Positions 35,794-44,944 are shown, counted from the stretch's first letter. The stretch: 50,690 bases of DNA from an uncultured Caulobacterales bacterium (GCA_903858685.1 CAIOJR010000082.1:1-50690); one strand, 5' to 3'. Numbers and translations are program-made. The notes: generated from the letters alone by a model not told the origin.

Positions 35794-36767
35794 GAGGCTG
35801 CGCCGTCTTCGAGGGCTTCGGCCCTGGCCGCATAGCGTCGCGACAGGACGGCGCAGGCCATCAGCTGCATCTGGTGAAAGATCATCAGCGGCATGATCAT
35901 TGGCCCGACCAGGGCCGCGGGAAACAGGACACTGGCCATCGGCACGCCCGACGCCAGGCTCTTCTTGGAGCCGCAGAACACCGCCGTGATCTGGTCAGGC
36001 GTGCTCAGCCCCCATCTGCGCGCCAGAAAGGTGGTCGCCGTCAGGGCGATGGCCAGCAGAACCGCATTGATGGCCAGGATCCAGGCAAGATCGCCCACGG
36101 ACACCTTTGACCACAGCCCCTGAACCACCGCCGCGCTGAAAGCGGTATAGACCACCAGAAGGATCGAGCCGCGATCCACCAGACCCACCAGCGGCTTGTG
36201 CTTCGTCAGAAAGGACCCGATCACCGGGCGCAACAGATGGCCCACCGCAAAAGGCGCCAGCAGCAACAGGGCGATATTGACGAGCGAGCTTTGCAAGCTG
36301 CCCTGCGCCGCCCGCCCCATCAGAAGCTGCACCAGAAGCGGTGTCGCAAACACGCCCAGAAGATTGGACGCCGAGGCGCTGCAGATGGCGGCGGGCACAT
36401 TGCCCCCGGCGATGGCGGTGAAGGCGATGGACGACTGCACGGTGGACGGCAGGAGGCACAGGAACAGAATGCCCACGCCGATGGCGGGGTTCAGATGGCC
36501 GCGCGCCAGAAAGGCGATGATCAGGCCCAGCACCGGAAACATGATGTAGGTGGCCGACAGGGACAGGCTGTGAATCTTCCAGGCCTTCCAACCGCCCACA
36601 ATCGCCTCTCGCGACAGCTTGGCGCCGTGTAACAGGAACAGGAGCGCCACTGCCGCCGTGGTCGCATGACCGGCATAGACCGCATAGACGCCGCGACAGG
36701 GCGCCAGGGTCGACGCCGCCACGGTGCACAGAAGCGCCAGTATGAAGGGATCAATATTCAGTTTCAT
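35790..36767 (-). CDS. Bile acid:sodium symporter-like (SBF/YfeH type) transporter
   Basis: A 325-residue inner-membrane protein of about 10 helices. LHGAKLSREAI, LLPSTVQSSIAFTAIAGGNVPAA and CGSKKSLASGVPMASVLF are the SBF-like motifs. It is the second gene of the purine operon, 18 bases after the NCS2 permease stop and overlapping uraH by four bases. Its substrate is unknown; export or uptake of a purine-derived carboxylate is plausible from position. The usual bile acid substrates are not expected here. Confidence 0.85.
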   Translation of the reverse strand: MKLNIDPFILALLCTVAASTLAPCRGVYAVYAGHATTAAVALLFLLHGAKLSREAIVGGWKAWKIHSLSLSATYIMFPVLGLIIAFLARGHLNPAIGVGILFLCLLPSTVQSSIAFTAIAGGNVPAAICSASASNLLGVFATPLLVQLLMGRAAQGSLQSSLVNIALLLLAPFAVGHLLRPVIGSFLTKHKPLVGLVDRGSILLVVYTAFSAAVVQGLWSKVSVGDLAWILAINAVLLAIALTATTFLARRWGLSTPDQITAVFCGSKKSLASGVPMASVLFPAALVGPMIMPLMIFHQMQLMACAVLSRRYAARAEALEDGAAS

Positions 36768-36785
36768 TCCATGGCTCCGCAGCGA

Positions 36786-38126
36786 TCAGCCCACCTGCCC
36801 GGCGGCGGTCTGTGTGGGCGACACAGATCCAAACCTTAGGCCTGTCGCCTCCAGAGCCAAGTTGAGAATGATGGTGGTGAGAATGCCCAGCATCACCCCA
36901 TTATGCAGATAACCTGCGATCTGGGGCGGCAGCCGGTCGAAAAAGTGTGGATTGATGTTGGGGATCAGGCCCATGGCCAGCCCAATCGCCACCACATAGA
37001 GCCGCTTGCGATTGCCGACAAAGTCGATCTGTCCCAGGGCCAGCACGCCATTGGCCGCCACCATGCCAAACATCACCAGAGCTGCGCCCCCCAGCACCGG
37101 GGCGGGAATGGCGGTGACGAGATAGGACAGCTTGGGAATGGCGCCCAGCATGACCAGCATCAGGCCCGCAGCCGCGCAGATATAGCGGCTGCGCACGCCG
37201 GTCATGGCGACGATCGCGACATTCTGGGAATAGGACGTGTAGGGCAGGCTGTTGAACACCCCGCCAATCAGGGCGCCCAGAGCATCCGCACGCAGGCCGC
37301 GCGCCAGATCCTTCGAGGTGACGGGACGATCCACGATGCGTCCCAGCGCAAACAGCATCCCGCTCGATTCCACCATGGTGATCAGCATGACGATGGTCAT
37401 GGAAAAGGCCGCCGCCAGATCAAAGCGCGGGGCGCCGAAATGCAGGGGCGAGACCATGCTGAACCACTGGGCGGAGGCGACGCGCGCGAAATCCACTCGC
37501 CCGCCGATCCCGGCCAGCGCAAAGCCGCAGGCGATGCCGATCAGGATCGCGGTATTGGACACAAACCCCCGGCCAAAGCGAATGGTCAAGAGGATCACCG
37601 CCATGACGGCGGCTGCGACGCCCAGGCCCCAGGGCTCGCCCGCCGCGCCGCCAAGCCCGCCGGAAATCCAGTTGACCGCCACCCCCATGAGCGAAATGCC
37701 GATCAACAGCATGGCGGTTCCGGTCACCACCGGGGCGAACAGGGACGACAGGCGACTGAACAGGGGCGCGATGAACACGCCCAGAAGGCCCGAAACCATG
37801 GTCGCGCCGAAAATGCCGGGCAGGCCCAATGAAGGGTCGGACGCAATGGCGATGCTCGGACCTACCGAAACAAAGGTCACGCCCATCATGACCGGCAGCC
37901 GAATGCCGACAGGACCAAAGCCGATGCACTGAAGCAGGGTGACCATGCCGCAGGCCACGAGATCCGAACTGACCAGATAGGCCGTCTGGTCCGCCCCCAG
38001 ATGCAGGGCGCTCGCCAGCACCAGTGGCACGGTCACCGCGCCCGCATACATGGCCAGAACATGCTGGATCGCCAGCACGATCAGCTTTGGCGGCGCCAGC
38101 ATCTGGTCGACCGGATGATTCGACAT
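36786..38126 (-). CDS. NCS2 uracil-xanthine/urate permease
   Basis: A 446-residue NCS2 transporter with about 14 helices. The family motif is seen in helix 8-10, VESSGMLFALGRIVDRPVTSKDLARGLRADALGALIGGVFNSLPYTSYSQNVAIV, where Glu, Asn-Ser and Ser-Gln are substrate-site positions. The Q-N/S pattern near NSLPYTSYSQN fits xanthine or urate carriers of the XanQ/UacT/PucK group. It is the first gene of the eight-gene operon. A palindromic motif lies about 200 bases upstream. Confidence 0.93.
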   Translation of the reverse strand: MSNHPVDQMLAPPKLIVLAIQHVLAMYAGAVTVPLVLASALHLGADQTAYLVSSDLVACGMVTLLQCIGFGPVGIRLPVMMGVTFVSVGPSIAIASDPSLGLPGIFGATMVSGLLGVFIAPLFSRLSSLFAPVVTGTAMLLIGISLMGVAVNWISGGLGGAAGEPWGLGVAAAVMAVILLTIRFGRGFVSNTAILIGIACGFALAGIGGRVDFARVASAQWFSMVSPLHFGAPRFDLAAAFSMTIVMLITMVESSGMLFALGRIVDRPVTSKDLARGLRADALGALIGGVFNSLPYTSYSQNVAIVAMTGVRSRYICAAAGLMLVMLGAIPKLSYLVTAIPAPVLGGAALVMFGMVAANGVLALGQIDFVGNRKRLYVVAIGLAMGLIPNINPHFFDRLPPQIAGYLHNGVMLGILTTIILNLALEATGLRFGSVSPTQTAAGQVG

Positions 38127-38557
38127 TGCGTCATTCCCACGAAATACACGACGCCGCAGACTGCATCCCTGCGACCGCCAGCCCCACCCCGTCGCCGTCC
38201 AAACCCGACCGGCGCCGAAGCATTGCGCATTTGCAAGGCGCGGCCAGACCTGACCGCTTCAGAAAGACGCAGTCTCGTCCCGCCGCTGCCCAGTCTAGGG
38301 CGCCGCGTCCGAGGCGCAGCCAAAGCCATTTTGTAAGTAAGTATTTCATGCATAATTGCCCAGTTTCTGAGCTTGGGCGCAAGCCGCTGTTCATCCAGGC
38401 GGCGCCGACAGACATTCGCCGAGAGCGGTCGAGACGCGTCTGGCCTTCTTCGGACCTGTCGCGCAGGCTAAGGCCTTGGGCGATCAGCCGCCACGGGTTA
38501 GCGTGACGGGACGCAACGGGGCGGCGGCGCTCGCATGATGGTCTGACAGGGGGCGAC
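38127..38557. other. Intergenic region between divergent purine operon and deaminase
   Basis: A 431-base stretch between the NCS2 permease and the 8-oxoguanine deaminase-like gene. It contains the shared palindrome copy B near its middle (38330) in an AT-rich patch, consistent with divergent promoters. Open frames here have no coding character. Nothing else recognised. Confidence 0.6.
38330..38354. promoter_or_regulatory. Shared palindromic motif, copy B
   Basis: TTTGTAAG, nine bases TAAGTATTT, then CATGCATA. It matches copies A (29322) and C (42242) with the same half-site spacing. It lies about 200 bases from both divergent starts (permease 38126, deaminase 38558) and could serve both promoters. 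Confidence 0.65.
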
Positions 38558-39913
38558 TTGGCGAAAAACCTGCTTCTCAAAAACGCCGACATGATCGTCA
38601 CCATGGACGATCAGCGTCGGGAGCTGAGCCGCGGCTGGGTCCATATTCGCGACGGGATGATCCACGCGCTTGGCCAGGAATCGCCGCCGGATGGGCCGAT
38701 GGACGAGACCCTTGATCTGGCCGGACATCTGGTCAGTCCGGGCCTGATCAATACCCACCACCACATGTTCCAGAGCCTGACGCGGGCGGTTCCCGCCGCG
38801 CAGAACGCCAGTCTGTTCGGCTGGTTGCAGGCCCTCTATCCGATCTGGTCGCGCATTACGCCGGAAATGATCCGGGTCTCGACCCAGACCGCCATGGCGG
38901 AGCTTTTGCTGAGCGGCTGCACCACCTCTTCCGACCATCTCTACCTGTTCCCGAACGGCGCGCGTCTGGACGACTGCATCGAGGCGGCGGGCGAGATCGG
39001 CATGCGATTCCATGCGGCGCGCGGGGCGATGAGCATCGGCGAAAGCGACGGCGGACTGCCGCCGGATTTTCTGACAGAGCAGGAACCGGCGATCCTGAAG
39101 GACACCCAACGCCTGATCGAGGCCTATCACGACCCCAGGCCAGGCGCTATGGTGCGTGTGGTGGTGGCGCCCTGTTCGCCCTTTTCCGTCTCCCGCGGGC
39201 TGATGGCCGATTCGGCCAGGCTGGCGCGGCAATATGGCGTGTCGATGCACACCCATCTGGCCGAGGACCGCGACGACGTGGCCTACAGCCTGGAAAGGTT
39301 CGGCCTGACGCCCGCCCGCTACGCCGAGGATCTGGGCTGGCTGGGACCGGATGTGTGGCACGCCCACTGTGTTCAGCTCGACCGCGAAGGCGTCAGCCTG
39401 TTCGCAAAGACCGGCACGGGCATCGCCCATTGCCCCTGTTCCAACATGCGGCTGGCGTCGGGCATCGCCCCCATTGGACGGATGCGCAAGGCGGGCGTGC
39501 CTGTCGGGCTGGGCGTGGACGGCTCCGCCTCCAACGACTCCGGCAGCCTGATGGCGGAGATGCGGCAGGCCATGCTGCTCCAGCGGGTCAAATATGGCGC
39601 AGGCGCCATGACCGCCCGGCAGGCGCTGGAAATCGCCACGATCGGGGGCGCTCAGGTGCTGGGCCGCAATGATGTGGGCAGGCTGGCGCCAGGCATGGCC
39701 GCCGATCTGGCGATCTTCCGGCTGGACGGGCTGGCGTTCGCGGGCGCCCTGCACGATCCGGTGGCGGCGATGGCCTTTTGCGGGCCGGTCGCACCGGTTC
39801 ACACCCTGGTCAATGGCCGGTTCGTCGTGCGCGATGGCCAGTTGACCACGCTTGATCTTGGCAAGCTGATCGCCCGGCACAACCAGTTGGCGGCTGAACT
39901 CGTCAATGGCTGA
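38558..39913 (+). CDS. 8-oxoguanine deaminase-like amidohydrolase (guanine deaminase family), TTG start
   Basis: A 451-residue metal-dependent amidohydrolase. His67 and His69 (INTHHHMFQS), the later HTHLAED, WHAHCVQ and VGLGVDGSASNDSG form the metal site. FGWLQALYPIWSRI and SDHLYLFPNG are, as I recall, features of the 8-oxoguanine deaminase group. TTG 38558 has AGGGGG four bases upstream. It should deaminate 8-oxoguanine to urate or guanine to xanthine, both feeding the urate route. Divergent from the purine operon and next to a TetR gene. Confidence 0.88.
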   Translation: MAKNLLLKNADMIVTMDDQRRELSRGWVHIRDGMIHALGQESPPDGPMDETLDLAGHLVSPGLINTHHHMFQSLTRAVPAAQNASLFGWLQALYPIWSRITPEMIRVSTQTAMAELLLSGCTTSSDHLYLFPNGARLDDCIEAAGEIGMRFHAARGAMSIGESDGGLPPDFLTEQEPAILKDTQRLIEAYHDPRPGAMVRVVVAPCSPFSVSRGLMADSARLARQYGVSMHTHLAEDRDDVAYSLERFGLTPARYAEDLGWLGPDVWHAHCVQLDREGVSLFAKTGTGIAHCPCSNMRLASGIAPIGRMRKAGVPVGLGVDGSASNDSGSLMAEMRQAMLLQRVKYGAGAMTARQALEIATIGGAQVLGRNDVGRLAPGMAADLAIFRLDGLAFAGALHDPVAAMAFCGPVAPVHTLVNGRFVVRDGQLTTLDLGKLIARHNQLAAELVNG

Positions 39914-39919
39914 TCCGGA

Positions 39920-40594
39920 CTATTTCAGAAGATAGGCGCGCAGCAGGTCGCAGGCGTGCGCCAACCGCTCTTCCCGCCAGCCCTTGTCGCGCAGGTCGAC
40001 GCCCAGAACCGCCGACATGGAATAGGCGTTGGCCAGATGAAACCGGCTGAGCGCGGTAATGGTGACATAGACCTGCACAGGATCCAGCGGCTCCCGGAAC
40101 AGCCCCTTGGCCTGACCGCTCGCGATCAGGGCCTTGAGCGTCTGTTTGAGAGTGCTGGCCGCCTCCGGCACGGGCTTGGAGCGCGAGACGAACTTGCCCT
40201 GCATCATGTTCTCCGCCCGCAACAGGCCCTCGAACATCGGGTGCGCCTGAAAATACAGGAAGGTGAAGCGCATCAGCTCAAGAATGCCTTCCAGAGGCTC
40301 TTCAAGATTGATCGCCAACTCCGCCTCATTGCGACGCAGATCGCTATAGGCGGCCTCCAGAACGGCGACATAGAGGCCCTTCTTGTCGCCGAAATAGTGG
40401 TAGAGCATGCGAATATTGCACCTGGCCGACTTGGCGATCTGGTCGATCCGGGCGCCGGAATAGCCGTGCTGGGAAAACTCCTTCAGCGCCGCCTTCATCA
40501 GGGCGGCCTTGGTGCGCTCCGCATCGCGCTTCTTCACCACCGGCGATTTGGCCTTAGTCGTCGGCGCGGCCTCAATTGTCAAACTCATCACCAT
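39920..40594 (-). CDS. TetR-family regulator, candidate purine-island regulator
   Basis: A 224-residue protein from ATG 40594 (ATG 40588 also possible; TTG 40618 less likely). The HTH is RDAERTKAALMKAALKEFSQHGYSGARIDQIAKSARCNIRMLYHYFGDKKGLY; the second domain (EPLEGILELMRFTFLYFQAHPMFEGLLR) belongs to the group with RutR-like regulators. It converges on the deaminase with a six-base gap and lies between palindrome copies B and C, so it is the best local candidate to bind them. RutR itself senses uracil; the ligand here is unknown. Confidence 0.88.
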   Translation of the reverse strand: MVMSLTIEAAPTTKAKSPVVKKRDAERTKAALMKAALKEFSQHGYSGARIDQIAKSARCNIRMLYHYFGDKKGLYVAVLEAAYSDLRRNEAELAINLEEPLEGILELMRFTFLYFQAHPMFEGLLRAENMMQGKFVSRSKPVPEAASTLKQTLKALIASGQAKGLFREPLDPVQVYVTITALSRFHLANAYSMSAVLGVDLRDKGWREERLAHACDLLRAYLLK

Positions 40595-40677
40595 CGACTT
40601 CAGTCCTGCACGTCTCAATGGCTAGCGCATTGCTCCTTGCAGGAGAAGTCGGGAAAACACCGCGACACGGCGGACGC

Positions 40678-40720
40678 TTTTGGCTGCGACCTGCCCCTTT
40701 GTCAGGCGCGACAGCCAAAA
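40678..40720 (+). promoter_or_regulatory. Hairpin in the leader of the AzgA-like permease
   Basis: TTTTGGCTG (40678-40686) and CAGCCAAAA (40712-40720) are exact inverted copies. The 25 bases between contain a CCTG-CAGG inner stem, giving a two-stem shape with an internal loop. It lies about 145 bases before the permease start. It could be an RNA element or a protein site. Confidence 0.5.
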
Positions 40721-40864
40721 TATGCGGCGATCCGGACGAAGTTCAGCGGCCGGGGCCTGCGCCTCGGCTGACAAGACCGGCGCCGGCGCCTCAGGCTCGC
40801 GCTGCGAACTCTTACGGTCTGTGTCGGCGAGCGACATGGCGCCGCGCGTCGAAAGAAGGCCCGC

Positions 40865-42193
40865 ATGATCCTTTCCGCCCTCGACCGCTTCTTTGGCCTG
40901 ACGCGTCACGGAACGACCATCCGCACCGAAATACTGGCGGGCCTGACCACCTTCCTGACCATGGCCTATATCATCGTGGTCAATCCGAACATGCTGGGCG
41001 AAGCGGGCCTGCCGGTCGCCGCGGTCGCCGTCGCAACCTGTCTGGCTGCGGGCTTTGGCAGCATCCTGATGGGGCTGATGTCAAACTACCCCCTGGCGCT
41101 GGCGCCGGGCATGGGGCTGAACGCCTATTTCACCTATACGGTCGTCAAGGGCATGGGCGTGCCCTGGGAAACCGCACTGGGCTGCGTGTTCCTGTCTGGC
41201 GTCGCCTTTCTGATCCTGACCGTCGCGGGCGTGCGCCAGATCATCATCAACGCCATCCCCAAGTCCCTGTTCGCCTCGGTCGCGGGCGGGGTGGGTCTGT
41301 TCATCGCCTTTATCGGTCTGAAGGACGCGGGGATCATTGTCAGCAATCCCGCAACCTCGGTCAGCCTTGGCGACCTGACCCAGCCAACGGCGGCCCTGTC
41401 GCTCGGCGGGCTCGTGCTGATCGCGGCCCTCCAGGCGTGGAAGGTCAAGGGCTCCATGCTGATCGGCATACTGGCGACAGCGGCGGCGGGCTGGGCCATG
41501 GGGCTCGCCCATGTCAAACCCGCCGCCTATAGCCTGGACGCCCTGTCATCGACCGCCTTTCGCCTCAACATAGCCGGCGCCCTGAACCTGAAGGGCGGAC
41601 TGGGCGTTGCGCTGGTGGAAATCGTGTTCGTCTTTCTGTTCGTTGACCTGTTCGATAATGTCGGGACCCTGGTCGCCGTCACCAAGAAGGCCAATCTGGT
41701 CGACCAGACCGGCGCAATTCCCCGCCTGAACCGCATCCTTCTGGCGGACAGTTTCGCCACCATCTTCGGCTCCATGGCCGGCACCAGCACGGTCACCACC
41801 TATGTGGAGAGCGCAGCGGGCGTGGCCGAAGGCGGGCGCACGGGCCTGACCGCCGTGGTCGTGGGCATGCTCTTTCTGGTCGCCCTGTTCTTTGCGCCCC
41901 TGGTCCAGGCCATACCGACAGCGGCCACCGCGCCAGCCCTCATCCTTGTCGGCGCCCTGATGATCGGCGCCCTGGCGGAAGTCGAGTGGGAGGATCCGAT
42001 GGTGGCCATTCCCGCCTTTCTGACGGTGATTATCGTGCCCCTCAGCTATTCCATCGCCAATGGACTGGCCTTTGGCCTCACCAGCCACGCCGTCCTGAAA
42101 CTTCTGCGCGGCAAGGCCCGTCCCGCCGACATTCCGCTGATGATTCTGGCGGTCCTGTTCGTCGCAAGGTTCATCTACCTGGCGAAGGGCTAG
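40865..42193 (+). CDS. AzgA-like NCS2 purine permease (guanine/hypoxanthine type)
   Basis: A 442-residue permease of the AzgA/PbuG branch. TIRTEILAGLTTFLTMAYIIVVNPNML, LALAPGMGLNAYFTYTVVKGMG, VFLFVDLFDNVGTLVAVTKKA and GTSTVTTYVESAAGVAEGGRTG are strong markers of that branch. It takes up guanine, hypoxanthine or adenine across the inner membrane. ATG 40865 has AAGAAGG upstream. It is followed by a TonB-dependent receptor gene with a shared palindrome between them. Confidence 0.95.
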   Translation: MILSALDRFFGLTRHGTTIRTEILAGLTTFLTMAYIIVVNPNMLGEAGLPVAAVAVATCLAAGFGSILMGLMSNYPLALAPGMGLNAYFTYTVVKGMGVPWETALGCVFLSGVAFLILTVAGVRQIIINAIPKSLFASVAGGVGLFIAFIGLKDAGIIVSNPATSVSLGDLTQPTAALSLGGLVLIAALQAWKVKGSMLIGILATAAAGWAMGLAHVKPAAYSLDALSSTAFRLNIAGALNLKGGLGVALVEIVFVFLFVDLFDNVGTLVAVTKKANLVDQTGAIPRLNRILLADSFATIFGSMAGTSTVTTYVESAAGVAEGGRTGLTAVVVGMLFLVALFFAPLVQAIPTAATAPALILVGALMIGALAEVEWEDPMVAIPAFLTVIIVPLSYSIANGLAFGLTSHAVLKLLRGKARPADIPLMILAVLFVARFIYLAKG

Positions 42194-42233
42194 TCCGCGC
42201 GAATCCCCGGACGCCTTGGAAGGAAACGCTTGC

Positions 42234-42273
42234 GGCGCCTCTATGTAAGTACATTTTGCATACATAAGGCGCC
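42234..42273. promoter_or_regulatory. Shared palindromic motif, copy C, within a longer inverted repeat
   Basis: TATGTAAG, nine bases TACATTTTG, then CATACATA (42242-42266). Flanks GGCGCCT and AGGCGCC extend the dyad, giving 13-bp arms with one bulged base (42234-42273). It precedes the third TonB receptor by about 175 bases and follows the permease stop by about 40. Same half-site spacing as copies A and B. Confidence 0.65.
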
Positions 42274-42447
42274 TGTCCGAAGGCATCTGCACAAGAGTGC
42301 GGCGCCGATGAACCTATTAAGACGCGTTCATCATCTGGCTGGTTGGCGCCGATCCGCTTTGCCCCCCGAAGTGTGCTGATCGCCGCCCCGCCATGCTGGA
42401 CCACAAACAGCAGGCGGCTCCCTGCGGCGCTATGAGGGGGTATCCAC

Positions 42448-44820
42448 ATGATCAGAAAACATGCGCTTCTGGCCGGGACATCGCTCGCGATCCTGGCCCT
42501 CGCCAATACATCCGCCCTGGCCGCCGCGGCCGCAGACTCCAGCGCGCCCAGCACGATCGAAGAAGTCGTGGTCACGGCGCAAAAGGTCGAAACCAATCTG
42601 CAAAAGACGCCTCTGGCCATTACCGCCCTCAGCGGCGCGGCCCTGGACCAGGCGCATCTTGTCGCGCCCAAGGATCTGGACAACATCGTGCCGGGGCTGG
42701 TGGTCAACACCACGCCGTCCAACCCGCTGGCGATCACCATTCGCGGCGCGGGCTATGAAGGCATCGAAAACACCTCCGCCCAGCCGGGCGTGTCGTACAA
42801 TCAGAACGGCGTCTATATCGCCAGCCCGATCTCGCTGAACGCCAACTTCCTGGACGTCGACACGGTGGAAGTGTTGCGCGGACCGCAAGGAACGGTGCTG
42901 GGCCAGAACTCCGACGGCGGCGCGATCAATGTCACGACCACAAGGCCCAAGCTTGGCCAGTATAACGGCTACATTGATCTGAGCGCCGGCAGCTTCAATT
43001 ATGACCGGGTTCGCGCTGCAGCCAATATTCCGATCGGCGACACCGCCGCCATTCGCTTCGCCATTCAGCAGGAAGCGCATGACGGCTGGGCCAACGCCAC
43101 CAGCGTTCCCGGCACGAACGGCAAATATGATCTTGAGAACGAGGACAGCCTGAACGGCCGCTTCGACATCCTGTGGAAGCCCACAGCGCCCCTGTCCGTC
43201 GAGCTCTGGGCCGAGCACTATTCCAACAGCACCAATGGCGACGCCTACAAGAACCTGCTCGACCCCAATCCCAACCCGCGCCAGTTGACGCAGGACTGGC
43301 CGTCCAAGATGAAGCAGGGTGCGGACAATGTGGCCCTGAACGTCGGCTATGACCTGGGCTGGGCGACGGCCAAGGTCATTGGCAGCTATCAGCAGGGCAA
43401 GCTCAACAGCTCTGAAAATCTGGACAAGCTGAGCTATGCGACGGCCCTGCCGATCCTGGGCGTGCACGATATTGATGTGGTGAACAACCGCGCGGGCCAC
43501 AGCTATACGGCTGAGTTCGATCTGGTGTCCAAGCCCGGCGGCAAGGTCGACTGGATCGCCGGCGGCTTCTACCTGTTCCAGCGCTACAATGAAGCTGTGG
43601 AAGAATATCAGTACAACAACAATGCGGCGAACCAGAAGGCCTATGCGGCTGGCGGTTTCAATTTCTATGCGCCCTTTGGTTTGCCGGTCAACCTGACCCC
43701 GACCAATCCCTATTACGGCGAAACAGCAGGCTTCAATGGACCGGTCGCCTTTGAAACGCGCGACACCCAGAAGCTGGCCTCAGGCTCGCTCTACGCCCAG
43801 GCGACCTATCACTTCACGGAAAAGCTGCGCCTGACCCTGGGCGGACGCGGGACGGTGGATAATCAGATCGGCGTCATCCAGGACTATTTCGGCCTGCTCG
43901 ACCGCAATAACGGCGTGTCGCGCGCGACCGAAAAGGCCAAGTTCAGAAAGGCGACCGGCCGGGCTGAGCTGGAATACGACGTCACCCCGCTCAATACGGT
44001 CTATGGCATGGCCTCGAACGGCATCAAGCCGGGCGGCGCCAACCTCAATCCGTCCGCCGTCGCCATTCCGCTGGTGTTCGCGCCCGAGCGGGTGGAGGCG
44101 CTCGAAGTCGGCTCGAAGAACGAGTTCTACGACAAGACCCTGCGGATCAACGTTTCGGCCTTCTACAACAAGATCCATGACTTCCAGGTCGATTCCGAAG
44201 ACCCGCTTCCCTTCCAGGGCGGTCTGACGAACATCAAGGAATCGCATGTGGACGGCATTGAAGCAGAGGTCACACAGCTTCTGCCCTTCAATCTGCGCAT
44301 CGACGCCAACGCCACGCTTCAGGAAAGCAAGGTCGACAACCACCAGCAACTCTTCGACCCGGCCGTGGCTGAAAAGATCGACATCGCCAATGGCGGGCCC
44401 TTCAACGGCAATGACGTCTCACAGCGCTTCGGGGCCTTCTATTCGGCCAATAGTGACGTCTTCGGCCACCAGCTTCCAAAGGTGCCGCCCTTTACCGGGA
44501 ATGTGTCGCTCCAGCACGCCTACTATTTTGCGAGCGGCGCGAAGCTGCAGTCCAGCCTGCATCTGATCTACCGCAACCCCTACTATTTCCGGATCTATAA
44601 CAGCCCCTCCACGGACAAGGTGCCGCAACAGCGTCAGCTTGACATGAACCTCAGCTATCTGTCCGCAGACAAGCACTGGCACGCTGACCTTGTCGTGGTG
44701 AACCTGACGGACAGCGATTCCGTCAATTCTCGCTACACGGACAATTTCGGCACTTTCATCACGGCCAACTACTATGTGCCGCCGCGCCAGATCATTGCGC
44801 GGATCGGATATAACTTCTGA
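42448..44820 (+). CDS. TonB-dependent receptor at the far edge of the purine island
   Basis: A 790-residue receptor. It has a signal peptide (about 1-26), a TonB box IEEVVVTAQKVE (about 37-48), a plug with ITIRGAGYEG, VYIASPISLN, VEVLRGPQGTVLGQNSDGGAINV, and a barrel ending IIARIGYNF. The start has GAGGGGG seven bases upstream. It follows the AzgA-like permease, with palindrome copy C in between, so it is likely regulated with the island. Outer-membrane uptake of a purine or purine nucleoside is an inference from context. An intrinsic terminator follows it. Confidence 0.93.
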   Translation: MIRKHALLAGTSLAILALANTSALAAAAADSSAPSTIEEVVVTAQKVETNLQKTPLAITALSGAALDQAHLVAPKDLDNIVPGLVVNTTPSNPLAITIRGAGYEGIENTSAQPGVSYNQNGVYIASPISLNANFLDVDTVEVLRGPQGTVLGQNSDGGAINVTTTRPKLGQYNGYIDLSAGSFNYDRVRAAANIPIGDTAAIRFAIQQEAHDGWANATSVPGTNGKYDLENEDSLNGRFDILWKPTAPLSVELWAEHYSNSTNGDAYKNLLDPNPNPRQLTQDWPSKMKQGADNVALNVGYDLGWATAKVIGSYQQGKLNSSENLDKLSYATALPILGVHDIDVVNNRAGHSYTAEFDLVSKPGGKVDWIAGGFYLFQRYNEAVEEYQYNNNAANQKAYAAGGFNFYAPFGLPVNLTPTNPYYGETAGFNGPVAFETRDTQKLASGSLYAQATYHFTEKLRLTLGGRGTVDNQIGVIQDYFGLLDRNNGVSRATEKAKFRKATGRAELEYDVTPLNTVYGMASNGIKPGGANLNPSAVAIPLVFAPERVEALEVGSKNEFYDKTLRINVSAFYNKIHDFQVDSEDPLPFQGGLTNIKESHVDGIEAEVTQLLPFNLRIDANATLQESKVDNHQQLFDPAVAEKIDIANGGPFNGNDVSQRFGAFYSANSDVFGHQLPKVPPFTGNVSLQHAYYFASGAKLQSSLHLIYRNPYYFRIYNSPSTDKVPQQRQLDMNLSYLSADKHWHADLVVVNLTDSDSVNSRYTDNFGTFITANYYVPPRQIIARIGYNF

Positions 44821-44838
44821 TCACTGTCACGGCAGGGT

Positions 44839-44872
44839 CCCCTCGGATCTCAGGATCCGGGGGGCTTCTCCT
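44839..44872 (+). terminator. Terminator-like hairpin after the receptor
   Basis: CCCCTCGGAT (44839-44848), loop CTCAGG, then ATCCGGGGGG (44855-44864) pair over ten positions with one G-U. The run after it is CTTCTCC, moderately T-rich. It lies 18 bases after the receptor stop. Confidence 0.7.
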
Positions 44873-44944
44873 TTGGCTCAAGTCAATATCGCCATGCCCG
44901 AGGACCGCACCGAGAGCCTTTTTTGAGCCGATGACAGGCCGCCC

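Noticed and set aside
35450-35833. In-frame extension of the allantoate amidohydrolase upstream to 35833
   Set aside because: It overlaps uraH in another frame and reads as Arg/Pro-rich non-coding sequence; the ATG at 35449 fits the family N-terminus and the TGATG junction.
38131-38604. Minus-strand open frame in the gap between permease and deaminase
   Set aside because: It overlaps the deaminase start and the palindrome, and its translation has no coding character.
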